Source of the DNA: Propionibacteriaceae bacterium
Lineage (GTDB): Bacteria > Actinomycetota > Actinomycetes > Propionibacteriales > Propionibacteriaceae
Length of the DNA stretch: 55,786 nt
Reading direction: 5' to 3'
NCBI GenBank assembly: GCA_009779115.1
Contig: WREX01000003.1
Coordinates: forward strand, 1 to 55,786
Both the position numbers and the translations under genes were made by a program. The notes beneath the pieces are model-generated. The model searched no databases, was not told where the DNA came from, and saw nothing but the letters and a program-made list of their open reading frames with translations. This document shows, one piece after another, positions 18,523-27,416 of this stretch (positions are counted from its first letter, which is position 1; the number at the start of each line of letters is the position of its first letter).

Positions 18523-20016
18523 ATGGAACCCCATTGTTCCCTTGATGATGCGGTCTTCACGTATTTCGTGGCGACAGATCCCTATCCTGGCCTGAGACTC
18601 AAGTGTGAACTGGTGCATTCTGGCTTGATAGTCAGCCACACTGAGGGCACTGTCGTACTTTCCGCTTCCACAGATCACGAATCGGTGTGTGTCATCGGCT
18701 TGTGCGTAGATTCTCATGCAGAGATTTCGCGCGAGGAGATTCCTCAGTACCTTGTGAGCAAAAATGCGGGTGGAGTTCACGGAATCGTTCGGGCTACCAA
18801 GCGGTTGGCTGGGAGGTTCGCCATCATCTATTGTGACGGCGAGACGACTCATGTCCTCGGCGACGCGACAGGGTCTCTTTCGGTGTTCTATGATGTGAAA
18901 TCCCCAGTCTGTCTATCATCCAGCGACGAACTGATCCGCAAACACCGGGGCTACGACGTGTCGAACGATGTGGTGGCCCTGCGCGAACGCATCGGCTACG
19001 CACGGCCTCTTCCCAATGATGTCACTGTCTGCGACAACATTCGAGCACTCTTGCCCAATCACTATCTCAATGCCACAGCCTGCGCTGTCACCCGCTTCTT
19101 TCCTACCCGCGACACATCCTTGAGGCATGGCAGGAGACAACCACTTGAGATTGGCAACCTTATTGATCGGTGTATTGAGCGGGTGGAGAGGATCACGAGA
19201 GAGTATGCAAAACACGCTGACATTGTGTGTCCCCTATCTAGCGGCACCGATAGTCGGGCAAACCTCGCCATTCTGAAACTCTATGTTCCCAATCTGGCCT
19301 GCTACACCTTTCGCCACCCAGGCTTCACGGATCAGACGGGCGACTACTATATCCCCCCAAAACTCTGCGAATTGACTGGATTGAGCCACATCTCGATTGA
19401 CGACCTCACCGCACCGACCCAGTACGTCAACAGCGTGAGGGAGATCGTCGGTCAGTATCACAGTCAGTCCACGATTAATCTCGCCTACACTCTCAACTCT
19501 ACTCTGCGAGGCAAGACGCTGATCGATGGAAACATCCTGCAGTACGTCGCCAAAGCGGTCATCGGCTACACCTTGCCCCCTCAGTTAGCCACGACCCGGC
19601 TCTTCGTCGAGCGGTACAACGGAGGCTCCCGGATTCTAACGGACATTGTCTCTGCATGGGTGCAGGATATTCGGGACAATGGTTGTCACAACGAAATCTT
19701 TGATCTGTTTGGTGTAGAAAGTTCATGTGGTCGATGGGGAGCCCAGACGAGCGCAATCTATGCCGCAACGGGAGTCGCCACTTTGAGTATCTTCAATTGC
19801 ATTGACGTGATAGAAGATTTGATGCAGATCCCAGCCCGATTGAGACGGGACAACATCGTGCATCGGCGAATCCTGACGAAGTTGGCCCCTGAACTGGCAT
19901 CATTGCCATTCAACCCAGGACAGAAAACCCTCACTCTCAGACTTCGGATGAGCGCCCCATACACCCTGTTTGCTCCCTATGCCAAGCAGTTCAGGCGCAA
20001 GTTGACGCCTCGGTGA
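18523..20016 (+). CDS. asparagine-synthetase-like protein with degenerate N-terminal amidotransferase domain
   Basis: ATP-PPase-like P-loop 'CPLSSGTDSRANL'; AsnB-like two-domain layout 'LAGRFAIIYCDGETTHVLGDATGSLSVFYD'; no Cys2. ATG 18523 after AGGAGG. Confidence 0.7.
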   Translation: MEPHCSLDDAVFTYFVATDPYPGLRLKCELVHSGLIVSHTEGTVVLSASTDHESVCVIGLCVDSHAEISREEIPQYLVSKNAGGVHGIVRATKRLAGRFAIIYCDGETTHVLGDATGSLSVFYDVKSPVCLSSSDELIRKHRGYDVSNDVVALRERIGYARPLPNDVTVCDNIRALLPNHYLNATACAVTRFFPTRDTSLRHGRRQPLEIGNLIDRCIERVERITREYAKHADIVCPLSSGTDSRANLAILKLYVPNLACYTFRHPGFTDQTGDYYIPPKLCELTGLSHISIDDLTAPTQYVNSVREIVGQYHSQSTINLAYTLNSTLRGKTLIDGNILQYVAKAVIGYTLPPQLATTRLFVERYNGGSRILTDIVSAWVQDIRDNGCHNEIFDLFGVESSCGRWGAQTSAIYAATGVATLSIFNCIDVIEDLMQIPARLRRDNIVHRRILTKLAPELASLPFNPGQKTLTLRLRMSAPYTLFAPYAKQFRRKLTPR

Positions 20017-20085
20017 CACGATAATCTCGGTCCATCGTCCGAGAAAAACGCGCCTAATTATTCGATGAGTGGCTAAGATCCATTC

Positions 20086-21978
20086 ATGACGGTTCCCCCT
20101 CCTCGTGTCCTCATCCCGATCAAGCGAGAATGGAACCCACTGGTGACAGCCAACCCACAGATCAATCCGATGAAGCGATTTACTCGACGAACTGTGGCTC
20201 CAGGGCACATTGGACTTGCAGTGTTGACAATGTTAGTTGTTATAGTACTCATGAGTTGCACAAGTGCACCTATTGTTAGCCCATCCACCGGACAATCCAG
20301 TGGAGCATATTTTTTCGGGTATCCCTACGATGCGAACAAAGACGCCCTCCTCGTTTTCGGCACATGTCCCGTTGCCAATGTCCTCACACTATCGACATCT
20401 TCCGACTCCAGATGGGTCGCATACTCGACCGTATCTGCGATCACTGGGAGAGTCGATCTTTTTCGAATGGCTGCCTCCGGTAACTGTGCTCCTGAGCAGT
20501 TGACAAAGACGGACACTGTCGAATTCGATCCAGTTATCGATGACACGGGATCAGTTGCGTGGGCTCAAATGAACAGTGACTCTTCATCAACTGTGGTCAT
20601 CGACGGTGAGGCACTCGACCTACCTCAGGGCCTTTACAAAGGTCTTGCCTACGACCAAGACACACTGTACGTGGGACAACAATTAGCCAGCGCAGACAAG
20701 TGGCAACTGATGGTCATTAATCGATCAAGCCGACAGTACGACACTGTTTCGTGCCCACTGCTGATTGATCGGATCACAGTGCGATCCGATAATCGTGTTG
20801 TGCTCGAAGGTCTGGATAGCGCCACCAATCACATGGCAATATATGATTACCACACCGATTCCAAGGCCTTAGTGAGGCTGCAGGACAATGCGGTTTACGG
20901 GATTGACGAACAATTGATCACACTAAAAGGTTTGTCGAGTGACGACTCCCTCAAACAGCTGATTCAACGCGATATTGACTCTGACGACCCACTGTTGAGC
21001 TATTCGTCTGCTAACAACGCCGCAGGTCGGCTGTCGTATTATGCTTCGTATCGACTATTGGGAATGCTCGATGCCTGGCAACATGGGGGAATCCCAGGAC
21101 TGTCTCAGGCCACTCTTAAAGCCTTGATCACACATGCTGCAGCGAAGATGATTTCAAATGCTAAGGACTACGGGTGGCCCACCACGAAATACTCCCTGGA
21201 CCAACATACCGAATTGTCGTTGTTGGTCAATGATGCATGTGTATTGTATCCCCTCCTCAAAGCTTATAATGCCGGTCTTCTTGACGATCAGTCAGGGCGC
21301 CGACTATTGGAGATTGCCAAGACGATTTGGGACCGTAACGAGAGTGATTGGATTCAGGGGCAGGGTTACCGCTTCACCCCGGGAATCGCCTACATCTGGG
21401 ACGGCGTGACACTGCCTTTCAACCAACAGAACGCATTCGGACTGGCTCTCTTGGAGTTACACACAGCCACTGGAGACCAGAAATATCTGGACCGGGCACT
21501 GGACTTAGCCAAACTGTTCAAGTCCGAAATGGTTCAATCGGATGACGGTCGACTCCTCTGGCACTATTGGCCCCAGCGCTTCTACGACGGTTGGACCATC
21601 AGTTCTGGAGTGTCCGTGAACACACCAGAGCGAAAACCAACCCAGGACACCTTGTTCGAGGATGTCTCGCATTCTGCGTGGAACGTAATGTTCATGGTTG
21701 AGTTACAGAAAAATCAGACCATTGTCTTCACAGGCCAAGACTATTCTGCCCTCGACAAGACACTAACGGGAATCAAGGATGGTGTGTCCTTCAACCGGTT
21801 CCTTGGTGGCAGCCTCCCAAACCAAACGCCTTCCCTTCAATATCGACCATCTTACGGATGGCTGTTCCTGGGCAACGACGACCTACGCTCTGATTACGCC
21901 ACCCGTGTGATCACCACCACCATCCCCTACGATGGTGATCGCTTGGCCAACCTGATCTACGCCCTTAATCACGATTGA
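20086..21978 (+). CDS. lipoprotein: N-terminal beta-propeller-like region + C-terminal (alpha/alpha)-toroid-like region
   Basis: Signal and lipobox 'MKRFTRRTVAPGHIGLAVLTMLVVIVLMSC' if started at ATG 20170; helical repeats 'GDQKYLDRALDLAKLFKSEM', 'YYASYRLLGMLDAWQ', 'FEDVSHSAWNVMFMVEL'. Fold call is inference. Confidence 0.6.
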   Translation: MTVPPPRVLIPIKREWNPLVTANPQINPMKRFTRRTVAPGHIGLAVLTMLVVIVLMSCTSAPIVSPSTGQSSGAYFFGYPYDANKDALLVFGTCPVANVLTLSTSSDSRWVAYSTVSAITGRVDLFRMAASGNCAPEQLTKTDTVEFDPVIDDTGSVAWAQMNSDSSSTVVIDGEALDLPQGLYKGLAYDQDTLYVGQQLASADKWQLMVINRSSRQYDTVSCPLLIDRITVRSDNRVVLEGLDSATNHMAIYDYHTDSKALVRLQDNAVYGIDEQLITLKGLSSDDSLKQLIQRDIDSDDPLLSYSSANNAAGRLSYYASYRLLGMLDAWQHGGIPGLSQATLKALITHAAAKMISNAKDYGWPTTKYSLDQHTELSLLVNDACVLYPLLKAYNAGLLDDQSGRRLLEIAKTIWDRNESDWIQGQGYRFTPGIAYIWDGVTLPFNQQNAFGLALLELHTATGDQKYLDRALDLAKLFKSEMVQSDDGRLLWHYWPQRFYDGWTISSGVSVNTPERKPTQDTLFEDVSHSAWNVMFMVELQKNQTIVFTGQDYSALDKTLTGIKDGVSFNRFLGGSLPNQTPSLQYRPSYGWLFLGNDDLRSDYATRVITTTIPYDGDRLANLIYALNHD

Positions 21979-21980
21979 GT

Positions 21981-23036
21981 TCAGAGTTCCAAGAATTCCT
22001 CGATCACCCCGCATTGCCGTTCCATGTCTTCCTCGTTATAACGCTGATCGCAGATTAATGAGATCTCCTGTTCGTAGAAAGACTCTGCATATCGCTCTTG
22101 AGGAGAGAGATACTCGGACCGAGGCCAGTGAATCGGAGTGTAGACATCTTCAGAAATCAGTCTACTGTGTAGCTCTCTTCGCCTGAGTGGAATCAGTAGT
22201 GGAACAAATAGTGGTGTGAAGTTGTGGTCTTGATATTTGGCAAACAAAAATGGAGCATGGGGCAGGCGGGCATAGAGATATGCCGCGTTTCGACGACGGT
22301 GAGCAGCCACTGACGTATAGTCCGCGTTCAATGTCTGGCTGATAGACTCTGGGTCAGCCGAATACCCGACATAATCTCTTGCTAATAGTGCTTCAGCCTG
22401 TGTCAATAATTCAAGAAATTCCCTCTTGTCTCCCCTTCCCTCCTCAACGAATGCCTCTTTGCGTTTCATGGCCTCTCTGCGTAACGCCACGTAATCCTCG
22501 TTCGTCTTCGAAGGGGGGTTGAGCCTGTACGGCCCAGCCGCTTTGAACAGGACAGCGCAACCAGCCACCCCGATCCACTTTCTAATGCTAGAAAAAGCGT
22601 AATCATACGGTACAGAAGGTGACGATAGTAGCGAATGTGTCTTGTCATAGATGATGACGCTCCCTCTGTCCCGGTACTGGCTGACAGCACCATCCAATCC
22701 TTGAGTCGCAAACCCAAAGTAATCAGTGACGTAAAGAATGTCGCACATCTGGAGACTGTCTAACCTGCCAAGAATCTTCCCGTCATCAGCCACGATGTCG
22801 TAGAAAACCACCTTGATTCCACAACGAACAAAAGGCTCGATCATTGAATCACAACAGTACGCTGGCAGGCAGGCAGTTTCACATTTTCGTTCAGTGAGGA
22901 CATCGAGCAGAATTGCGTGCAGTGCTGTGCGCCCCGACAAGTAGTAGCGAGGTTCTCCCGCCCAGTTTTGAAACACAGGTGCAGGAGTTCGGACGAGTGG
23001 AACCGAGGAAAACTCGCCTCCCACCTCTCGGCACAT
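21981..23036 (-). CDS. atypical DegT/DnrJ/EryC1-like PLP-dependent protein
   Basis: 'YLSGRTALHAILLDVL', 'VIIYDKTHSLLSS', 'YAFSSIRKWIGVAGCAVLFKA' (possible PLP Lys in SSIRKW); starts at the stop of the GNAT gene (1-nt overlap). Confidence 0.65.
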   Translation of the reverse strand: MCREVGGEFSSVPLVRTPAPVFQNWAGEPRYYLSGRTALHAILLDVLTERKCETACLPAYCCDSMIEPFVRCGIKVVFYDIVADDGKILGRLDSLQMCDILYVTDYFGFATQGLDGAVSQYRDRGSVIIYDKTHSLLSSPSVPYDYAFSSIRKWIGVAGCAVLFKAAGPYRLNPPSKTNEDYVALRREAMKRKEAFVEEGRGDKREFLELLTQAEALLARDYVGYSADPESISQTLNADYTSVAAHRRRNAAYLYARLPHAPFLFAKYQDHNFTPLFVPLLIPLRRRELHSRLISEDVYTPIHWPRSEYLSPQERYAESFYEQEISLICDQRYNEEDMERQCGVIEEFLEL

Positions 23037-23554
23037 CAGTCAATCGCCGATCGCTGTTTGGATAGTGAATACACGCTGATGAGTCGGCCACGTTTGTACA
23101 AACGATTGATCAACAGCCCCTCTTCTTTGAAGCCGCAGGATAGGAACAATCGCTTCGACGCTATGTTGTGCTCGCTGACATGGGAATAGACACACTGAAG
23201 CCGTAATTCGTCAAAGGCGTAACACACAATCGCGTCAACGGCATCGGCCCCATACCCCTTGCCCCGGGCGTCTGACGCAAGTCGAATGTGGACCTCTGCG
23301 GTCCCGTTTTTAAGGTCGATAGGATTGAGCATCACCACGCCCACAGCTTTGCAGTGGTCGTCAATGGCACAACGAAGAATGGTGCTAGCGTTTTCTAACT
23401 CCTGAGTCCAGTGGTCTTGTTGTGTCGTCGACACCGGAAACGACCATCCACCCAGCATGTACTCAGTATCGGGATCATTCACCATTTCCAATAACATCGC
23501 ATTGTCGTCAGGCTCGATAGCCCGTAGAAAGATACGTTGACCGGCAATGTTCAT
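23036..23554 (-). CDS. GNAT-family N-acetyltransferase (RimJ/RimL type)
   Basis: 'IFLRAIEPDDNAMLLEMVNDPDTEYMLGG', 'EVHIRLASDARGKGYGADAVDAIVCYAFDELRLQCVYSHVSEHNIASKRLFLSCGFKEEG'. Confidence 0.88.
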   Translation of the reverse strand: MNIAGQRIFLRAIEPDDNAMLLEMVNDPDTEYMLGGWSFPVSTTQQDHWTQELENASTILRCAIDDHCKAVGVVMLNPIDLKNGTAEVHIRLASDARGKGYGADAVDAIVCYAFDELRLQCVYSHVSEHNIASKRLFLSCGFKEEGLLINRLYKRGRLISVYSLSKQRSAID

Positions 23555-23561
23555 ATTTCAC

Positions 23562-24203
23562 CTACTTGTCCGATGTTCCATCCATGGTTCTGTATACATC
23601 GAAATCGATCACAGAACCCGTGCCTCTTTCCCCGATATCAGTACGGTGGAGGGTCTTCACCACAGTCTTAGCCAGAATAGCCATGTCCTGAACAAAGGTG
23701 ATTCTTTCCACATACTGCACGTCCAATGCGAACCGGGTTTCCCAATGCGCCACATTTCGACCATTGACCTGAGCCAAACCGGTCAATCCGGGTTGCACTA
23801 AGTGCCTCCGTCGTTCCTGTTGAGAATAGAACGGAAGATACTTGACTGCTAGGGGACGGGGCCCGACCAAACTCATCTCCCCTCGAAGTATATTCAGGAA
23901 TTCCGGCAATTCATCCAAGCTAGACGAGCGTAGAAATCGACCGAACGAAGTGAGCCGTTCCGAGTCGGGAAGGAGTTCTCCGCTTTCAGCTCGAGCATCC
24001 GTCATTGTTCGAAACTTGTAGAGAGTGAAGATTGCTGCGTCTTTGCCGGGACGAGGTTGTTTGAACACCACAGGTTTGCCAAGATTCAACCTGACCAATA
24101 ACGCCACGACGACGAAGACCCACCAAAAAACCAGACCCCCCACCACGACGAGTACAACATCAAGTGGACGCTTGAGAAACCGAAGGTACAACCCCCTGTG
24201 CAT
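23562..24203 (-). CDS. monotopic phosphoglycosyl transferase (bacterial sugar transferase, PglC-like)
   Basis: 'FLKRPLDVVLVVVGG', 'KPVVFKQPRPGKDAAIFTLYKFRTM', 'SLDELPEFLNILRGEMSLVGPRPLAVKYLPFYS', 'RRHLVQPGLTGLAQVNGRN'. ATG 24203 likely (MHRGLYLRFLKR). Confidence 0.92.
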   Translation of the reverse strand: MHRGLYLRFLKRPLDVVLVVVGGLVFWWVFVVVALLVRLNLGKPVVFKQPRPGKDAAIFTLYKFRTMTDARAESGELLPDSERLTSFGRFLRSSSLDELPEFLNILRGEMSLVGPRPLAVKYLPFYSQQERRRHLVQPGLTGLAQVNGRNVAHWETRFALDVQYVERITFVQDMAILAKTVVKTLHRTDIGERGTGSVIDFDVYRTMDGTSDK

Positions 24204-24235
24204 GGGTCCATAATACAAGGCACCCTTCGACACGT

Positions 24236-25381
24236 TCAGCCACGTGCCACGTGGCTTAGGCGGAACCTTTCCAACGCAGTGAATACTCGATCCCTTTCCG
24301 CATCGGTGATCACCGAGCCACTGGGCAGGGTCAATCCGGTCTCGAAAAGGTGTTGGGCAACTCCAGTGATCTCCCCCTGAGCAGTAACAAAGACTGGTTG
24401 CAAGTGCATGGGTTTCCACAAAGGTCTTGCTTCTATTCCACTGTCCACCAGCCAGAGGCGAAGATCTTCGCTCGTCCAACCTGCAACTGATGAGTCAACC
24501 AGAATAGAGGTCAACCATGAATTGTCAGCCTCGTCGTCCTTTGCGCCGAACACCCGCACCCCAGGAACATCGGCAAAGTGTGCTTTATATCTATCTCTGA
24601 ACTGACGGCGACGCTCGATCATCGAGTCGAGGCGTGCCAACTGGGCTCGGCCCAATGCGGCCAAGAGGTTTGACATCCGGTAGTTGTAACCGACATCAGT
24701 GTGTTCGTACCACGGAACAGGTTGACGGGCCTGAGTGGCAAGGTATCTCACCTTTGAGGCGAAATGCTCATCATCTGTGAGGAGCATGCCGCCACCAGAT
24801 GTTGTCATGATCTTGTTGCCATTGAAAGACAGCACAGACGCTTGTCCGAAACTGCCTGCCGGTCGGCTCGCATGATAAGCACCTACGGCTTCTGCTGTGT
24901 CACACAGCATTGGAATTCCATAAGCGGAGATGATTGGCTCTAGAGCCGTGTAGTCTGCTGCTTTTCCCAACAAATCGACCGGAATGACAGCTGCCACCTT
25001 CTTATCCTGAGATGCAAGACTGCTTAACGCACGCTCAAGGGCTTGGGGATCCATGTTCCCAGTCTCGGGTAAGACATCAACAAAGAACGGTTCCGCTCCG
25101 GTATATGCGATGGCGTTCGCAGTGGCAGCAAATGTCATTGTACTCGTGACAACGACGTCAGATCGCCCGACGCCTAAGTGGACAAGGGCAAGATGCAAGG
25201 CTGCCGTGCCAGACGATAATGCAACGCCATGAGCGACACCAATACGACATGCCATTTCCTTCTCGAACGCGTCGACATCAGGTCCAAGCGGGGCAATCCA
25301 CCCTGAATGTAGTGCTTCAATGATTCTTTGCTCTTCTAGAGGCCCCACATCGGGCGCCGACAGGTAGATGGGCTCAGACAC
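24236..25381 (-). CDS. DegT/DnrJ/EryC1/StrS aminotransferase (PglE-like)
   Basis: 'MSEPIYLSAPDVGPLEEQRIIEALHSGWIAPLGPDVDAFEKEMA', 'LSFNGNKIMTTSGGGML'. Confidence 0.88.
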   Translation of the reverse strand: MSEPIYLSAPDVGPLEEQRIIEALHSGWIAPLGPDVDAFEKEMACRIGVAHGVALSSGTAALHLALVHLGVGRSDVVVTSTMTFAATANAIAYTGAEPFFVDVLPETGNMDPQALERALSSLASQDKKVAAVIPVDLLGKAADYTALEPIISAYGIPMLCDTAEAVGAYHASRPAGSFGQASVLSFNGNKIMTTSGGGMLLTDDEHFASKVRYLATQARQPVPWYEHTDVGYNYRMSNLLAALGRAQLARLDSMIERRRQFRDRYKAHFADVPGVRVFGAKDDEADNSWLTSILVDSSVAGWTSEDLRLWLVDSGIEARPLWKPMHLQPVFVTAQGEITGVAQHLFETGLTLPSGSVITDAERDRVFTALERFRLSHVARG

Positions 25382-27344
25382 GAGTGGAGGCTTTCATCTG
25401 TGCTGGTGGGATACTCATAGACCGGATCTCTTCGTCGATAGAGTCCACATGATCGGTAGGCACAATATCTCCGCCACGTGCCAACAACAGCCACTCTTCG
25501 TAGTCAAGATCATGTGGGGGCAAGGGAGGAACCACGGCTCGTACGATTCGATTCTCAGGATGAGAGACACCATCCTCTTCCTCGGTCGACACCAGCACTT
25601 CGTGGATTTTCTCGCCTTCTCTCAAGCCGGTGATCTGGACCTTGCAGTCTTTACCGGAGATTTCGATGAGGCGGTTGACAATGTCCATCACGCGTACGGA
25701 GTCTCCCATGTCCAAAATCATAACGTCACCGGCGGATCCAATCGCACCGGCTTGGACGACCAATTGACAGGCTTCGGGGATCGTCATGAAATAGCGGGTG
25801 GCCTCTTCGTGGGTGACGGTGAGGGGTATATCGGATTCGATCATTCGCTGGAAGAGTGGAACCATCGATCCGCGGGAGCCCAAGACGTTGCCAAAGCGTA
25901 CTGAACAATAGTCATAACCCGTCTGCTCACCCATCCAAGAGGTGAGGCGTTCAGCCATGCGCTTGGAGTGGCCGAGGATGGTGGAGGGGTTGGCGGCCTT
26001 GTCGGTCGAAATGTTGACGAAGACCTGCGTGCCCACCGAGCGGGCGCACTGGAGGACGTTCAGCGTGCCGAGCACATTCGTGTTCCAAGCCGCTTGGGGA
26101 TAGCGCTGGAGCATGGGCACATGCTTGAGGGCGGCGGCATGGAACACGACCTCGGGAGACCACTCATTAAAGACCCTTTGCAAACCATCGTAGTCGCGGA
26201 TATCGGCCAAGACGATCTCTGGTCTGGTCAACAGTCCCGTGCCCCACAAGGCGAATTCCGTGTCCTGGAGATGGGTCTCATCGTGGTCGAGCAGGACGAG
26301 CGACGCCGGGCCGTACTTCTTGATCTGGACGCAGAGTTCCTTGCCGATAGAGCCGCCGGCACCGGTGACCAGGACGCGTTTGCCCGATAGATAACTGGCG
26401 ATCCTGGGGATATCCAGGTTGACGGGAGGGCGCTCGATCAGGTCTTCGATGGCGACGTCGCGGATCGCCCCGACCCGTACACGATCCCCGAAACTCTTGT
26501 CCAAGGTGGGGACAACCTTGACGTCGATGTCGAGTGGTGAAGCAAGCGACATCACCCGTGCCATCTGCGTGGGATTGGCGTCGGCGATGGCGACCACCAG
26601 GACCGAAGCCTGGATCTGCTCGGCGACGGCGGGCAGGTCTTCCAACCTGCCGAGGACCCTCACGCCACGGATCGACAGGTTCCCCTTCTCGGTGTCGTCA
26701 TCGAGAAAACCCACGGCCTGGTAGGGCGCCCGGGAGTCCAGTTGCATTCTGTGGAGCGTGATCTGGCCCAAGCTTCCCGCCCCGAAGATGAGCGTACGAC
26801 GCCCGCGGGGATGCACAGAGGTCTGGGGACGTTCATTGACCAACCGGCGCAAGAGCCGGGTGCACAGCATCAGGCACAAGGTGAACGGAGCCGCGGAGAA
26901 GACCAGGCTGCGGGGAAGTCCCACGTTGATGCCGACGAAAACATCGAGTAATCCGATGATGACCGTCTCGACGACGAGCATCCAACCCAGGGCGCGAATC
27001 TCTTCCAAGGACCCCACGGCGTAGCGCCCCTGGTACAGCCATGCTGCCATGCCGGCGATGAATTGGACGACTCCCAGACCCAGAACCAGGATGACCAGCG
27101 GTGGGACATCGATCCTGACTAGTTTGAAGTCGTACCGCAACACAGCAGCAATGAACAGACACACGGCCCACGAGCAGGCGTCCATGAACCATTGTGCCCA
27201 CCCCGAGCGTGCTATCCGCCAAAAAGAACCGGTATTGTGTCGTCCGATTGCTGACTTTTCCCTGTCCAAAGTACAACTCCAAAACGCCTCAGCCCCTGCC
27301 TCCGGAGAGCTTGATGCTATGGACGCCCATGTTACCACCAACAC
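25374..27344 (-). CDS. membrane nucleotide-sugar 4,6-dehydratase (PglF/WbpM/CapD-like)
   Basis: N-terminal TM segments, 'TLIFGAGSLGQITLHRM', 'KRVLVTGAGGSIGKELCVQI', 'HAAALKHVPMLQRYPQAAWNTNVLGTLNV', 'NISTDKAANPSTILGHSKRMAERL'. Confidence 0.92.
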   Translation of the reverse strand: MLVVTWASIASSSPEAGAEAFWSCTLDREKSAIGRHNTGSFWRIARSGWAQWFMDACSWAVCLFIAAVLRYDFKLVRIDVPPLVILVLGLGVVQFIAGMAAWLYQGRYAVGSLEEIRALGWMLVVETVIIGLLDVFVGINVGLPRSLVFSAAPFTLCLMLCTRLLRRLVNERPQTSVHPRGRRTLIFGAGSLGQITLHRMQLDSRAPYQAVGFLDDDTEKGNLSIRGVRVLGRLEDLPAVAEQIQASVLVVAIADANPTQMARVMSLASPLDIDVKVVPTLDKSFGDRVRVGAIRDVAIEDLIERPPVNLDIPRIASYLSGKRVLVTGAGGSIGKELCVQIKKYGPASLVLLDHDETHLQDTEFALWGTGLLTRPEIVLADIRDYDGLQRVFNEWSPEVVFHAAALKHVPMLQRYPQAAWNTNVLGTLNVLQCARSVGTQVFVNISTDKAANPSTILGHSKRMAERLTSWMGEQTGYDYCSVRFGNVLGSRGSMVPLFQRMIESDIPLTVTHEEATRYFMTIPEACQLVVQAGAIGSAGDVMILDMGDSVRVMDIVNRLIEISGKDCKVQITGLREGEKIHEVLVSTEEEDGVSHPENRIVRAVVPPLPPHDLDYEEWLLLARGGDIVPTDHVDSIDEEIRSMSIPPAQMKASTRV

Positions 27345-27416
27345 ATGGAGCCTAACTTGGTGCTCAACCGGTCCTTGAGGCCCTTCCCCACAACGAATTT
27401 AACCAAAAAATCGGGG

